The translations under genes were made by a program, and so were the position numbers. A DNA stretch of 64,000 bases, taken from contig NZ_PJIL01000011.1 in NCBI RefSeq assembly GCF_002929335.1, forward strand, positions 101,676 through 165,675. Reading direction: 5' to 3'. The DNA comes from Arthrobacter sp. Y81 (GTDB taxonomy: Bacteria > Actinomycetota > Actinomycetes > Actinomycetales > Micrococcaceae). Under the pieces are notes generated by a model. That model was not told where the DNA came from. It searched no databases and was given only the letters and a program-made list of their open reading frames with translations. Within the stretch, counting starts at the first letter, position 1. Each line of letters starts with the position of its first letter. This document shows, one piece after another, positions 24,721 to 32,780 of this stretch.

Positions 24721-26124
24721 ATGAACCCCGCCACCGCCTCCGCGGCTACGCAGCCCCCGTCCGAACTGGAGTCCGGAACGCTGGCCACCAGCAAGGGAAG
24801 GATCCTCGCCTGGGCCGCCTGGGACTGGGGCTCAGCGGCCTTCAACGCCGTGATGACCACGTTTGTGTTCACCGTCTACCTGACGTCCAGTGCTTTCGGC
24901 GGCGAGGACCAGGCGTCTGCGGTGCTCGGCGGTGCCCTCGCCATCGCCGGCGCCGCCATCGCCCTCCTTGCGCCGGTGACGGGCCAGCGTTCGGACACCG
25001 GCGGGCGCCGCAAGCTGTGGCTTGGCGTCAACACGGCCGCCGTCGCCGTGCTGACCGGATTGTGCTTTTTCGTCTTTCCGCGGCCGGAGTTCCTGCTGCT
25101 CGGCGTCACGCTCATCGCCCTGGGCAACGTCTTTTTCGAGTTCGCCGGGGTGAACTACAACGCCATGCTGGCGCAGATCTCCACCCCTAAGAACATCGGC
25201 AAGGTCAGCGGCTTCGGCTGGGGCATGGGCTACCTAGGCGGCATCGTCGCGCTGCTGATAGTCCTCCAGCTGTTCGTCCAGCCCAGCTTCGCGTGGTTCG
25301 GCGCCTCCACCCAGGACAGCCTCAACATCCGGCTCGTGGCGGTGTTCTCCGCCCTCTGGTTCTTCATTTTCGCGCTGCCGGTACTGTTCGCCGTGCCGGA
25401 ACTGCCCAAGCCGAAGCAGGCCGCCAAGCTGGGTTTCCTGGCCTCCTACGGGTTGCTGGTCCGCCGCATCAAGGCGATCTACCGGACCAGCCCGCACACC
25501 ATCTTCTTCCTCCTCGCGAGCGCCATCTTCCGGGACGGACTTGCCGCCGTCTTTACGTTTGGCGGGATCATCGCGGCCGGCACCTTCGGGTTCGAACTGA
25601 AGGAAGTCATTTTCTTCGCCATCTTCGGCAACATCGTGGCGGCCGTGGGAGCCATGATCGGCGGCTTCCTGGACGACCGGATCGGGCCCAAGGCCGTCAT
25701 CATCGGTTCCCTCGTCGGCCTGCTGGTCGCCGGCACGGTCATCCTGGTCCTGGGCAACGGCAGCTATGTCTTCCTGGGCCAGGCGTGGGCGGGCGCCACG
25801 ACGTTCTGGGTGTTCGGGCTGTTCCTGTGCCTCTTCGTTGGCCCGGCCCAGTCGTCCTCCCGCGCCTACCTTGCCCGGCTGGCCCCGCACGGCGAATCCG
25901 GGGAGCTCTTTGGCCTGTACGCCACCACGGGCCGGGCCGTCAGCTTCCTGGCACCAACGCTCTTCACGCTTTGCATCGCCGTGGCCTCCCCACTCGTGGA
26001 ACCGGGGGAAGCACAGCGTTGGGGCATCCTCGGCATCATGGTGGTGCTGCTGGCGGGACTGCTGGTGCTGCTGCCGGTCAAACCGCCCGGCAAGGTGCAG
26101 ATCGCCGTGGTTCCTGACGCCTGA
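24721..26124 (+). CDS. MFS transporter, UMF1/Atg22-like family
   Basis: 467 aa, 12 predicted helices. The opening AWAAWDWGSAAFNAVMTTFVF and the GFGWGMGYLGGI segment are typical of the UMF1 (unknown major facilitator, Atg22-related) group, which may export amino acids. FLDDRIGPKAVI is the MFS loop motif. A TAGCAT box lies 6 nt before ATG 24721, so it is probably leaderless. It is divergent from the mrp operon. Substrate unknown. Confidence 0.85.
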   Translation: MNPATASAATQPPSELESGTLATSKGRILAWAAWDWGSAAFNAVMTTFVFTVYLTSSAFGGEDQASAVLGGALAIAGAAIALLAPVTGQRSDTGGRRKLWLGVNTAAVAVLTGLCFFVFPRPEFLLLGVTLIALGNVFFEFAGVNYNAMLAQISTPKNIGKVSGFGWGMGYLGGIVALLIVLQLFVQPSFAWFGASTQDSLNIRLVAVFSALWFFIFALPVLFAVPELPKPKQAAKLGFLASYGLLVRRIKAIYRTSPHTIFFLLASAIFRDGLAAVFTFGGIIAAGTFGFELKEVIFFAIFGNIVAAVGAMIGGFLDDRIGPKAVIIGSLVGLLVAGTVILVLGNGSYVFLGQAWAGATTFWVFGLFLCLFVGPAQSSSRAYLARLAPHGESGELFGLYATTGRAVSFLAPTLFTLCIAVASPLVEPGEAQRWGILGIMVVLLAGLLVLLPVKPPGKVQIAVVPDA

Positions 26125-26190
26125 GCGGGCGGCCGGGAATTCGGCGGTTTCGGGAGCCCCAACTGCCTCCGCGCGGACTAGGCTGGTGCC

Positions 26191-26673
26191 ATGAACGTGG
26201 ATGAGACAGACCTCCCTGGCCTCGGCAGGCGCAAGGATTTCATGACCGCCTCGGGACGCCGGATCGGCGTCGTGGAATACCGCGAAGGTCAAACCGAACT
26301 GATCGTTTCCACCTGGGACGATCCCGATACGTGCCAGGCGTCCATCCCCCTGACCGCTGACGAAGCCGCCACCTTGGGCAACCTCCTGGGTGGCCAACGC
26401 CTGGCGATGCAACTGTCCGAGGAACACCGGGAAATCCCCGGAATCGTCACGCGCCAGTTCTCCATCGGCGCCGACTCGCCATTCAACAACCAGCCCATGG
26501 GCAAGGCCTGCATCCGCACGCGCAGCGGTGTCTCCATCGTTGCCATCATGCGCGAAGGAGAGGTTGTGCCCTCCCCGGGGCCGGACATCGTCCTTCACCC
26601 CGGCGACCTGCTCGTGGCGGTGGGAACGCAAGAAGGCCTCGATACGGCGGCCGATATCCTGCGCAACGGCTGA
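26191..26673 (+). CDS. KhtT-like regulatory subunit with TrkA-C domain
   Basis: 160 aa. The first ~75 residues form the small N-terminal domain; residues 80-160 form an RCK-C/TrkA-C fold (FSIGADSPFNNQPMGKACIRTRSGVSIVAIMREGE, LHPGDLLVAVGTQEGL) that binds a nucleotide or ion. TAGGCT at 26179 lies 6 nt before ATG, which suggests a leaderless mRNA. The antiporter gene follows 5 bp after the stop. It should gate the KhtU-like antiporter. Confidence 0.88.
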   Translation: MNVDETDLPGLGRRKDFMTASGRRIGVVEYREGQTELIVSTWDDPDTCQASIPLTADEAATLGNLLGGQRLAMQLSEEHREIPGIVTRQFSIGADSPFNNQPMGKACIRTRSGVSIVAIMREGEVVPSPGPDIVLHPGDLLVAVGTQEGLDTAADILRNG

Positions 26674-26678
26674 GCGGC

Positions 26679-27866
26679 ATGGATCCGCTCGCGCTAACCC
26701 TCATCGAACTGGGGGCCGTCGTCTTCTGCCTTGGCCTGCTGGCCAGGCTGGCCGGGCGGATCGGGATGTCCCCCATTCCCTTGTACTTGGTGGGCGGGCT
26801 GTTTTTCGGGGCCGGCGGCCTGGTCAAGCTGGAGGGAATGCACGAGTTCGCACATCTCTCCGGCGAGATCGGAGTGATCCTTCTGCTGCTTATGCTCGGA
26901 TTGGAATATACCGCGACCGAGCTGGTCACCGGGCTGCGCAGGTCGTGGCAGGCCGGCGTCCTGGACTTCGTGCTGAACTTCCTGCCGGGCGCAGGGCTGG
27001 CGGTACTACTGGGCTGGGGAGTGGTGGGAGCGATGGTGATGGGCGGCGTCACGTACATCTCCTCCTCCGGCATTGCGGCGAAGGTGATTACTGACCTTGG
27101 CCGCATCGGTAACCGCGAAACCCCGGTGGTGCTTTCCATCCTGGTCTTCGAGGATCTGGCGATGGCCGTCTACCTGCCCGTCCTGACTGCCACCCTGGCC
27201 GGCGTCAGCTTCCTGGCGGGCCTCCTGACAGTCGGAATCTCACTGGCCGTGGTCACCGTGGTGCTGGTGGTTGCCCTCCGGCACGGACACCACGTGTCCA
27301 AGGCGGTGCACAGCGAAAACTCCGAGGTCTTCCTGTTGAACCTCCTGGGCGCGGCTCTGCTGGTGGCTGGCCTCGCCGCTGCCATGCAGGTCTCGGCCGC
27401 AGTAGGGGCGTTCATGCTCGGCATCGCCATTTCCGGTGCCACCGCGCACAGCGCAACCCGCATCCTTGAGCCCCTGCGGGACTTGTTCGCAGCAATCTTC
27501 TTCGTGGTCTTCGGCCTTAACACCGACCCCACGACCATCCCGCCGGTCCTTGGCTGGGCACTGATCCTTGCCGTCGTCACGGCCGCCACCAAAATGATCA
27601 CGGGAATCTGGGCGGCAAAACGCGCAGGAATTGCCCTGCCCGGCCGCTTCCGTGCCGGCGCCGCGCTCATAGCCCGCGGCGAATTCTCCATCGTCATCGC
27701 CGGCTTGGCGGTGGCCTCCGGAGTGGTGCCGCACAACTTGGCGGCGCTGGCAACGGCCTACGTGCTCATCATGGCCATCATGGGTCCGCTGGCGGCGCGC
27801 TACGTGGAACCGATCGTCAAGATGTTGCGGCGCCCGGCTAAACCACAGCCCGCCCCCGCCGCCTGA
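26679..27866 (+). CDS. KhtU-like K+/H+ antiporter (CPA2 family)
   Basis: 395 aa, about 12-13 helices. Contains GEIGVILLLLMLGLEYT, YISSSGIAAKVITDLGR and VLSILVFEDLAMAVYLP (the membrane-embedded acidic FED site). It lacks the C-terminal RCK domain of KefB because that function is supplied by the separate KhtT-like protein. It probably exports K+ or another monovalent cation in exchange for protons. Three copies of the 32-bp periodic core follow the stop. Confidence 0.88.
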   Translation: MDPLALTLIELGAVVFCLGLLARLAGRIGMSPIPLYLVGGLFFGAGGLVKLEGMHEFAHLSGEIGVILLLLMLGLEYTATELVTGLRRSWQAGVLDFVLNFLPGAGLAVLLGWGVVGAMVMGGVTYISSSGIAAKVITDLGRIGNRETPVVLSILVFEDLAMAVYLPVLTATLAGVSFLAGLLTVGISLAVVTVVLVVALRHGHHVSKAVHSENSEVFLLNLLGAALLVAGLAAAMQVSAAVGAFMLGIAISGATAHSATRILEPLRDLFAAIFFVVFGLNTDPTTIPPVLGWALILAVVTAATKMITGIWAAKRAGIALPGRFRAGAALIARGEFSIVIAGLAVASGVVPHNLAALATAYVLIMAIMGPLAARYVEPIVKMLRRPAKPQPAPAA

Positions 27867-27871
27867 ACAGC

Positions 27872-27947
27872 GACGCTCTCTCAGATCCTGCCGCCCAAAC
27901 AGCGACGCTCTCTCAGGTCCTGCCGCCCAAACAGCGACGCTCTCTCA
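27872..27947. repeat. Three GACGCTCTCTCA cores at 32-bp spacing; last forms dcd stop
   Basis: Cores lie at 27872-27883, 27904-27915 and 27936-27947. The first two are followed by GATCCTGC and GGTCCTGC and by a shared CGCCCAAACAGC. The array fills the 78-bp gap between the convergent antiporter and dcd genes. The terminal TCA (27945-27947) of the third core is the dcd TGA stop on the minus strand. Confidence 0.95.
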
Positions 27948-28520
27948 GATCTCGGTGCGGTGGAAGTTCAGGTGGCTGCGGCTGGCGGTGGGACCGCGCT
28001 GGCCCTGGTAGCGGTTGCCGTACTCACCGGAACCGTAGGGGAACTCGGCGGCCGAGGTCAGCCTGAAGAAGCACAGCTGGCCGATCTTCATGCCCGGCCA
28101 CAGCTTAATGGGCAGGGTGGCCATGTTGGACAGCTCGAGGGTGACGTGGCCGGAGAACCCTGGATCGATGAACCCCGCGGTGGAGTGCGTCAACAGCCCC
28201 AGCCGGCCGAGTGAGGACTTCCCCTCCAGGCGTGCGGCGATGTCATCCGGCAAGGTCACGGTCTCGTAGGTGGAACCGAGCACGAACTCGCCCGGGTGGA
28301 GGATGAACGGCTCCCCGGAGTCCACTTCGACCAGTCGGGTCAGCTCAGGCTGGTCCTCGGCGGGGTCGATGTGCGCGTATTTGTGGTTGTCGAACAGCCG
28401 GAAAAACCTGTCGATCCGCACGTCCACGGATGACGGCTGGACCATCACAGGGTCATACGGATCCAGGACAATCCGTTGGGAATCAATTTCGGCACGAATA
28501 TCGCGGTCAGAGATCAGCAC
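27945..28520 (-). CDS. dcd: dCTP deaminase
   Basis: 191 aa from GTG 28520, the usual family length; a TTG at 28526 would add two residues. [11 protein letters not shown] opens the protein; [31 protein letters not shown] holds the active-site Ser-Arg and the catalytic Glu region, and QGQRGPTAS the triphosphate-binding tail. It converts dCTP to dUTP, or to dUMP if bifunctional, as in several actinobacteria. A TATTTT box five bases before GTG suggests a near-leaderless transcript. Confidence 0.95.
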   Translation of the reverse strand: MLISDRDIRAEIDSQRIVLDPYDPVMVQPSSVDVRIDRFFRLFDNHKYAHIDPAEDQPELTRLVEVDSGEPFILHPGEFVLGSTYETVTLPDDIAARLEGKSSLGRLGLLTHSTAGFIDPGFSGHVTLELSNMATLPIKLWPGMKIGQLCFFRLTSAAEFPYGSGEYGNRYQGQRGPTASRSHLNFHRTEI

Positions 28521-28675
28521 ACTCAAAAATACCGCACCATTGCCGACCCCGCGGTCCGGGGCTACTGTTGCTGCTGTTAAGGAATGTCATCTCCGCTACA
28601 GGATGAGGCTGATGTTGCGGCTGTGACGGCGCCTCTCCCGGCAAAGGAGACGACGCCGACGGATCTGGGGTTGAC

Positions 28676-30448
28676 TTGAGGAAAATTTCGGCACGGGCAA
28701 CGGCGGCCATGATCTGCGCGCTGGCTCTCATCCCGCCTGCTGCCGGCCAGCTGGGGGGATTTTCCTCAAGCCCGGAGTCCGGCGGGTCTTCAGCCGCGGG
28801 GCACCAGACGCAGAGCGTCGCCCTCGGCCCGCCGTCGGCCACGTTCGACGGCGGCACGGAAGCCGCCGCTGCGGCACCGGGCCTCGCCCCCGCCGTGGAC
28901 CCGGACATCCGGGCGGGCGACCCTGCCGGACTCGCAGATACGTCGGGAGCAGCGTCCGCTGTCGCCCCCGCCGGCACCATGTCCACGGCACCCATGCCGG
29001 CGTCCGATGCCGGGCAGGCTTCGCCGCCCGCCCAGGACACCCCGCCCGAACCTGCGTCCATTCCGCCGCTGTCCGCCACGGAGGCGGACCTGGCCGCCCT
29101 GGCCCAAACTCCGTCGCAACCCCCGCCGGTGCCCGCCGCCACGACCGAGGCGCTCCAGGCAGAATCCCTCACCACGGAAGCCCTGGTCAGGGATGACGCG
29201 TCGTCGCAGATCAAGACCGTCTTCAACGCCATCAACAGCTACCGGGCTTCGTTCGGGCTTCCCGCCGTGAAGTACCACGCCACGGTGGCCGGGATGGCGC
29301 AGGAGTGGTCCGACAGCATCGCCTCCCGCGAAGTGATCGAGCACCGCTCGAACTTCTGGACCGACTCCCGCGCCCTCAACCCCACCAACGGCGCAGGGGA
29401 AGTCATCGCTGTCCGCTGGGACCGCGACGCCGCGCAGCTGGTGGAGTGGTGGAAGGGCTCACCTGCCCACAACGCCATCCTGAAGGACCCGCGGTTCAAT
29501 GTGATCGGCGTCGGCATCACTTTTACGGACGGAAACTGGCAGACCACTCCCAACCGATACACCATGTGGGGTGTGGTGAACTTCTTCGGGTACAGCACAC
29601 TCCCCGCCGGAACCATCACCAGCCCGGGCGGCAGCACTGAACCGCCTGCGCAGCCCGTCACCGTCTGCGATCCGCTGGTGCGGCACATGCCCCCGACGGC
29701 GGACCTGGCGGCGGCGGCCATCAAGGGTCCAGGCGACCTTGTGTCTGTTAACTCGTCTGGCCAGCTCCTGAACCGCCCCTCGCTGGGGAACCGGCAATTC
29801 GGAGCACAGCAGGTCATCGGGAGCGGGTTTGGCACCGCCAAGGAAGTGTTCGTCACGGACTGGGAACGGGACGGCGTTTTTGACCTCCTGGTCCAATGGG
29901 CCGACGGGCGGGTCACGTTGCATGCCGGAGCGGTCGCCGGCGGCTTCCTCCCCGCCGTGACGCTGGGCCAGTCCGGATGGGCCGGAATGACCCTGGCCCT
30001 GGGAGGCTGGTGCGCCAACAACCGGCTCCCCCAGCTGGTGGCACTGGACGGGTCCGGGAACCTCTGGCTGTACCCCAACCGAGGAAAGGGCGACCTGGTG
30101 ACACGGACGCTGATGGCGTCGGGCGTGTCAGCCAGCCGGCTGGCGATGGTGGATTACGACGGCGACGGTTTCCAGGATCTGCTGGCGCGGCAGACGGACG
30201 GCAACGTCCGCCTCTACCGCGGCTCAGGCGCCCCGGCACCGCGCGCTGAAGCCCGGACCGTGGTGGCCAGCGGATGGACGGACGTCACGGCGATCCGTCC
30301 GCTGCAGGATGTCACGGGCCTGAACTCGACGGGGCTGGCCCTCCGGCGCGCCGGCGACGTGGTGCAGTACTGGGACCTCAGCACCGGCGCGCTGTCCGCA
30401 CCGTCGTCCATCCCGGGTGCGTGGGCGGGGCAGCGCCTGGCGCAGTAA
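28676..30448 (+). CDS. Secreted CAP/SCP-domain protein with FG-GAP/VCBS-like repeats
   Basis: 590 aa. TTG start; signal peptide RKISARATAAMICALALIPPAAG. Residues ~25-165 are a Pro/Ala-rich low-complexity linker. Residues ~175-325 are a CAP domain (AINSYRASFGLPAV, AQEWSDSIASREVIEHR, GEVIAVRW, SPAHNAILKDPRFNVIGVG), keeping the His/Glu cavity residues. The remainder carries Asp-rich beta-propeller-type repeats (WERDGVFDLLVQWADGRVTLH, DYDGDGFQDLLARQTDGNVRLYRG). Probably a cell-surface binding protein. The TTG start is the least certain part. Confidence 0.82.
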   Translation: MRKISARATAAMICALALIPPAAGQLGGFSSSPESGGSSAAGHQTQSVALGPPSATFDGGTEAAAAAPGLAPAVDPDIRAGDPAGLADTSGAASAVAPAGTMSTAPMPASDAGQASPPAQDTPPEPASIPPLSATEADLAALAQTPSQPPPVPAATTEALQAESLTTEALVRDDASSQIKTVFNAINSYRASFGLPAVKYHATVAGMAQEWSDSIASREVIEHRSNFWTDSRALNPTNGAGEVIAVRWDRDAAQLVEWWKGSPAHNAILKDPRFNVIGVGITFTDGNWQTTPNRYTMWGVVNFFGYSTLPAGTITSPGGSTEPPAQPVTVCDPLVRHMPPTADLAAAAIKGPGDLVSVNSSGQLLNRPSLGNRQFGAQQVIGSGFGTAKEVFVTDWERDGVFDLLVQWADGRVTLHAGAVAGGFLPAVTLGQSGWAGMTLALGGWCANNRLPQLVALDGSGNLWLYPNRGKGDLVTRTLMASGVSASRLAMVDYDGDGFQDLLARQTDGNVRLYRGSGAPAPRAEARTVVASGWTDVTAIRPLQDVTGLNSTGLALRRAGDVVQYWDLSTGALSAPSSIPGAWAGQRLAQ

Positions 30449-30494
30449 CGGGGCGACGCTGGCGCAGTAACTGCCAGGCGGCTGGTACCGGTGG

Positions 30495-30941
30495 CTATTG
30501 CTCCGTCGGCCGCGCTTCCAGGACTGACTTGAGGCGTTCAAGTTGGGCGACTTCCGCCTTCATGGTCCGCTGGATCATGAAATCCATGAGTCCGGCCAAC
30601 CCCTTGGGCCGGAATTCCAGCGCGAACCGGACCCGGGTGTTTGTTCCCTCGGTGCTCAAGTAATAGCCGCCGTGCGGGCGCGCGGGACCGGCAACCACCT
30701 GGAACTGGATCTCGGCGCCCGGCCTGAGCTGGGTAATCTGGAAGTCCGCGGCAATGGGGCGCCCCGCCGGGCCTGTTAAGGTCTGCTGGTAAACGGCGCC
30801 GTTGGCGCCCACGGCGCCGGACCGCAGTTCAATGCTACGGATTCCTTCACGCCACGAGGGAAGATTCAGCCCGTCCTGCAGGAACTGGTACACGGTCATG
30901 GCATCGCGTTCAACGACGACCTCGTACTCTGCAAATGCCAC
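30495..30941 (-). CDS. SRPBCC (START/Bet v1-like) domain protein
   Basis: 148 aa. The pattern begins FAEYEVVVERDAMTVYQFLQD, with a central QTLTGPAGRPIAADFQITQL and RVRFALEFRPKGLAGLMDFM before a long C-terminal helix (KAEVAQLERLKSVLE). It fits the polyketide-cyclase-like SRPBCC fold, which binds hydrophobic ligands. There is no catalytic assignment. A single gene, convergent with the CAP-domain gene. Confidence 0.8.
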   Translation of the reverse strand: MAFAEYEVVVERDAMTVYQFLQDGLNLPSWREGIRSIELRSGAVGANGAVYQQTLTGPAGRPIAADFQITQLRPGAEIQFQVVAGPARPHGGYYLSTEGTNTRVRFALEFRPKGLAGLMDFMIQRTMKAEVAQLERLKSVLEARPTEQ

Positions 30942-31243
30942 GGGGATCCCTTAATTGTCGGACAGCTTTCTGACGTAGCCCGTTCCCCTGATACTGCAGC
31001 TAACCCCTTCAGGATATTCAGGAGTGGTCCCTTCGGAGCCGCCTGCGCCGTGCCTTAACCGAACAGTTATGGAATGCGGTTCCCCGGGGCCGCCTTTGGC
31101 CGAACCGTTGGCCTGCCGGTCCCGCCAACGCAAGAAGGCGCCAACGTTTCCGGTGTCCCTGTTCGGGGACGGCGCGCGCCTGGGGTAAAGTAAATCCGGT
31201 TGACGCAACCGGGACTATCGACCACATTGTGGCCGGTCCCCAT
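30942..31243 (+). promoter_or_regulatory. Non-coding stretch with probable tRNA promoter
   Basis: No convincing gene. A TTGACG -35-like box at 31200-31205 and a CATTGT -10-like box at 31225-31230 (19-bp spacing) precede the tRNA by 13 nt; the -35 lies inside a short palindrome (CCGGTTG ACG CAACCGG). The rest of the stretch shows only small GC-rich inverted segments. Confidence 0.45.
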
Positions 31244-31317
31244 GCGGCTGTAGCTCAATGGTAGAGCGCTAGCTTCCCAAGCTTGATACGCGGGTTCGAT
31301 TCCCGTCAGCCGCTCCA
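31244..31317 (+). tRNA. tRNA-Gly (anticodon CCC)
   Basis: 74 nt including encoded CCA. Acceptor GCGGCTG pairs with CAGCCGC (7 bp), the D stem is GCTC/GAGC, the anticodon loop TTCCCAA gives anticodon CCC, and the T arm is GCGGG TTCGATT CCCGT. The anticodon stem (CTAGC with GCTTG) has one T-T mismatch at the second pair. It reads GGG glycine codons. Confidence 0.95.
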
Positions 31318-31473
31318 GTTTTCCCGCGGACTTCGCAGCGCGCGTTGCAGGTGCCTCCCAGCACCGCCCGCCGCAGTCGCCTCCTGCGCGCCGTGGCCTG
31401 GCCCCGGGGCATTAGGCAGCTACCTGTATCGTCAGAAGTCAGGAACCCCTTCGGTTCCGCTACAGGAGCAATC

Positions 31474-31623
31474 ATGGCTGACAAGTCCCCGCGTCAAGCA
31501 GCATCCAAAAAATCCGGCAAATCCATCAAGGAAAAACGCGCCGACAAGAGGGCCTCGGAAGCGCCCGCCAGCTCCCTCGACAAGGTGACCGCCGCCAAGT
31601 CAGCGAGCCCCAAAAAGAAGTGA
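31474..31623 (+). CDS. Small lysine-rich protein (49 aa)
   Basis: ATG 31474 is preceded by AGGAGC. The 49-residue product has about 14 Lys, several Ser/Ala, and no hydrophobic core. It is predicted to be disordered and strongly basic, suggesting nucleic-acid or ribosome association. Its TGA overlaps the GTG of the next gene (GTGA), so translation is probably coupled. I do not recognise a named family. Confidence 0.7.
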   Translation: MADKSPRQAASKKSGKSIKEKRADKRASEAPASSLDKVTAAKSASPKKK

Positions 31624-32780
31624 CCGGCTCCGTGAACCACCTCACCCTCGGGGTCCTCGCCAGCACGCGAAAGCCCGACGAACGGCGACTCCCGCTCCAC
31701 CCCCTTCATCTGGACCGCATAGCACCGGAGCTCAGGCGGCAGATCATCCTTGAACAGGGCTACGGTGAACGGTTCGGTGTCTCGGACAGCCACCTGGCCT
31801 CCCTCGTGGGACGGATTGCCACCCGCGACCAGATCATTGCCGACGCCGACGTCGTCCTGCTGCCCAAACCGCAGCCCGAAGACCTCGCCGATCTCCGCGA
31901 CGGGCAGGTCCTCTGGGGCTGGCCGCACTGTGTCCAGGACCGCGCCATCACGCAGCTGGCCATCGACAAGAAGCTCACGCTGATCGCCTTCGAGGCCATG
32001 AACCACTGGGCCGGCGACGGCGGCTTCGGCCTGCATGTCTTCCACAAGAACAACGAGCTGGCCGGCTACTGTTCCGTCCTGCACGCCCTTGCCCTGACCG
32101 GGTCCACCGGCGATTACGGCCGGCGGCTTTCCGCCGTCGTCATTGGTTTCGGCGCCACCGCCCGCGGTGCCGTCACCGCGCTGAATGCCCACGGCATCCA
32201 CGATGTCCAGGTGCTGACCAACCGGGGTGTGGCCGCCGTCGGCTCGCCCATCCACTCGGTGCGGATCGCCCAGTTCGACCATGACGACAAGGCGCCGTTC
32301 CTCAGCCAGGTCATCACCGAACGCGGCAGGGTGCCGCTGGCACCGTTCCTCGCTGCCAGCGACATCGTGGTCAACTGCACGCTGCAGGACCCCAATGCCC
32401 CCCTCACGTACCTGCGCGAAGAGGACCTTGGCGCGTTCCGTCCCGGCAGCCTGATCGTGGACGTGTCCTGCGATGAGGGCATGGGCTTCAGCTGGGCGAA
32501 AACCACCACGTTCGCCGAACCCATGCTCACGGTGGGCAGCCACATCGATTACTACGCCGTGGACCACAGTCCGTCCTACCTGTGGAACTCCTCCAGCTGG
32601 GAGATCAGCGAAGCGCTGCTCCCCTTCCTGGAAACCGTCATTTCCGGTCCCGAGGCGTGGGCCGGAAACGAGACGATCGCCCGTGCCATCGAAATCCGCG
32701 GCGGAGAGATCCTCAACAAGGACGTGCTGCAGTTCCAGCAGCGGCAGGCAGAGTACCCGCACGCCCCTCTGGGCGCGTAG
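31620..32780 (+). CDS. N5-(carboxyethyl)ornithine synthase-like dehydrogenase
   Basis: 386 aa of the alanine dehydrogenase/transhydrogenase-like fold. The N-terminal catalytic domain shows TRKPDERRLPLHP and WGWPHCVQDRAITQLAIDKKLTLIAFEAMN. The Rossmann part has VVIGFGATARGAVTALNAHG and a late CDEGMGFSWAKTTTFAEP. This pattern fits the CEOS group, which reductively condenses pyruvate with an ornithine or lysine side-chain amine using NADPH. GTG 31620 overlaps the upstream stop; GTG 31632 is an alternative. Other opine-type substrates are possible. The 3' end overlaps the convergent MFS gene by 68 bp. Confidence 0.72.
   Translation: MTGSVNHLTLGVLASTRKPDERRLPLHPLHLDRIAPELRRQIILEQGYGERFGVSDSHLASLVGRIATRDQIIADADVVLLPKPQPEDLADLRDGQVLWGWPHCVQDRAITQLAIDKKLTLIAFEAMNHWAGDGGFGLHVFHKNNELAGYCSVLHALALTGSTGDYGRRLSAVVIGFGATARGAVTALNAHGIHDVQVLTNRGVAAVGSPIHSVRIAQFDHDDKAPFLSQVITERGRVPLAPFLAASDIVVNCTLQDPNAPLTYLREEDLGAFRPGSLIVDVSCDEGMGFSWAKTTTFAEPMLTVGSHIDYYAVDHSPSYLWNSSSWEISEALLPFLETVISGPEAWAGNETIARAIEIRGGEILNKDVLQFQQRQAEYPHAPLGA

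Noticed and set aside
30951..31258. Short minus-strand frames before the tRNA
   Set aside because: Several overlapping low-quality frames with no start context or recognisable sequence; treated as non-coding.
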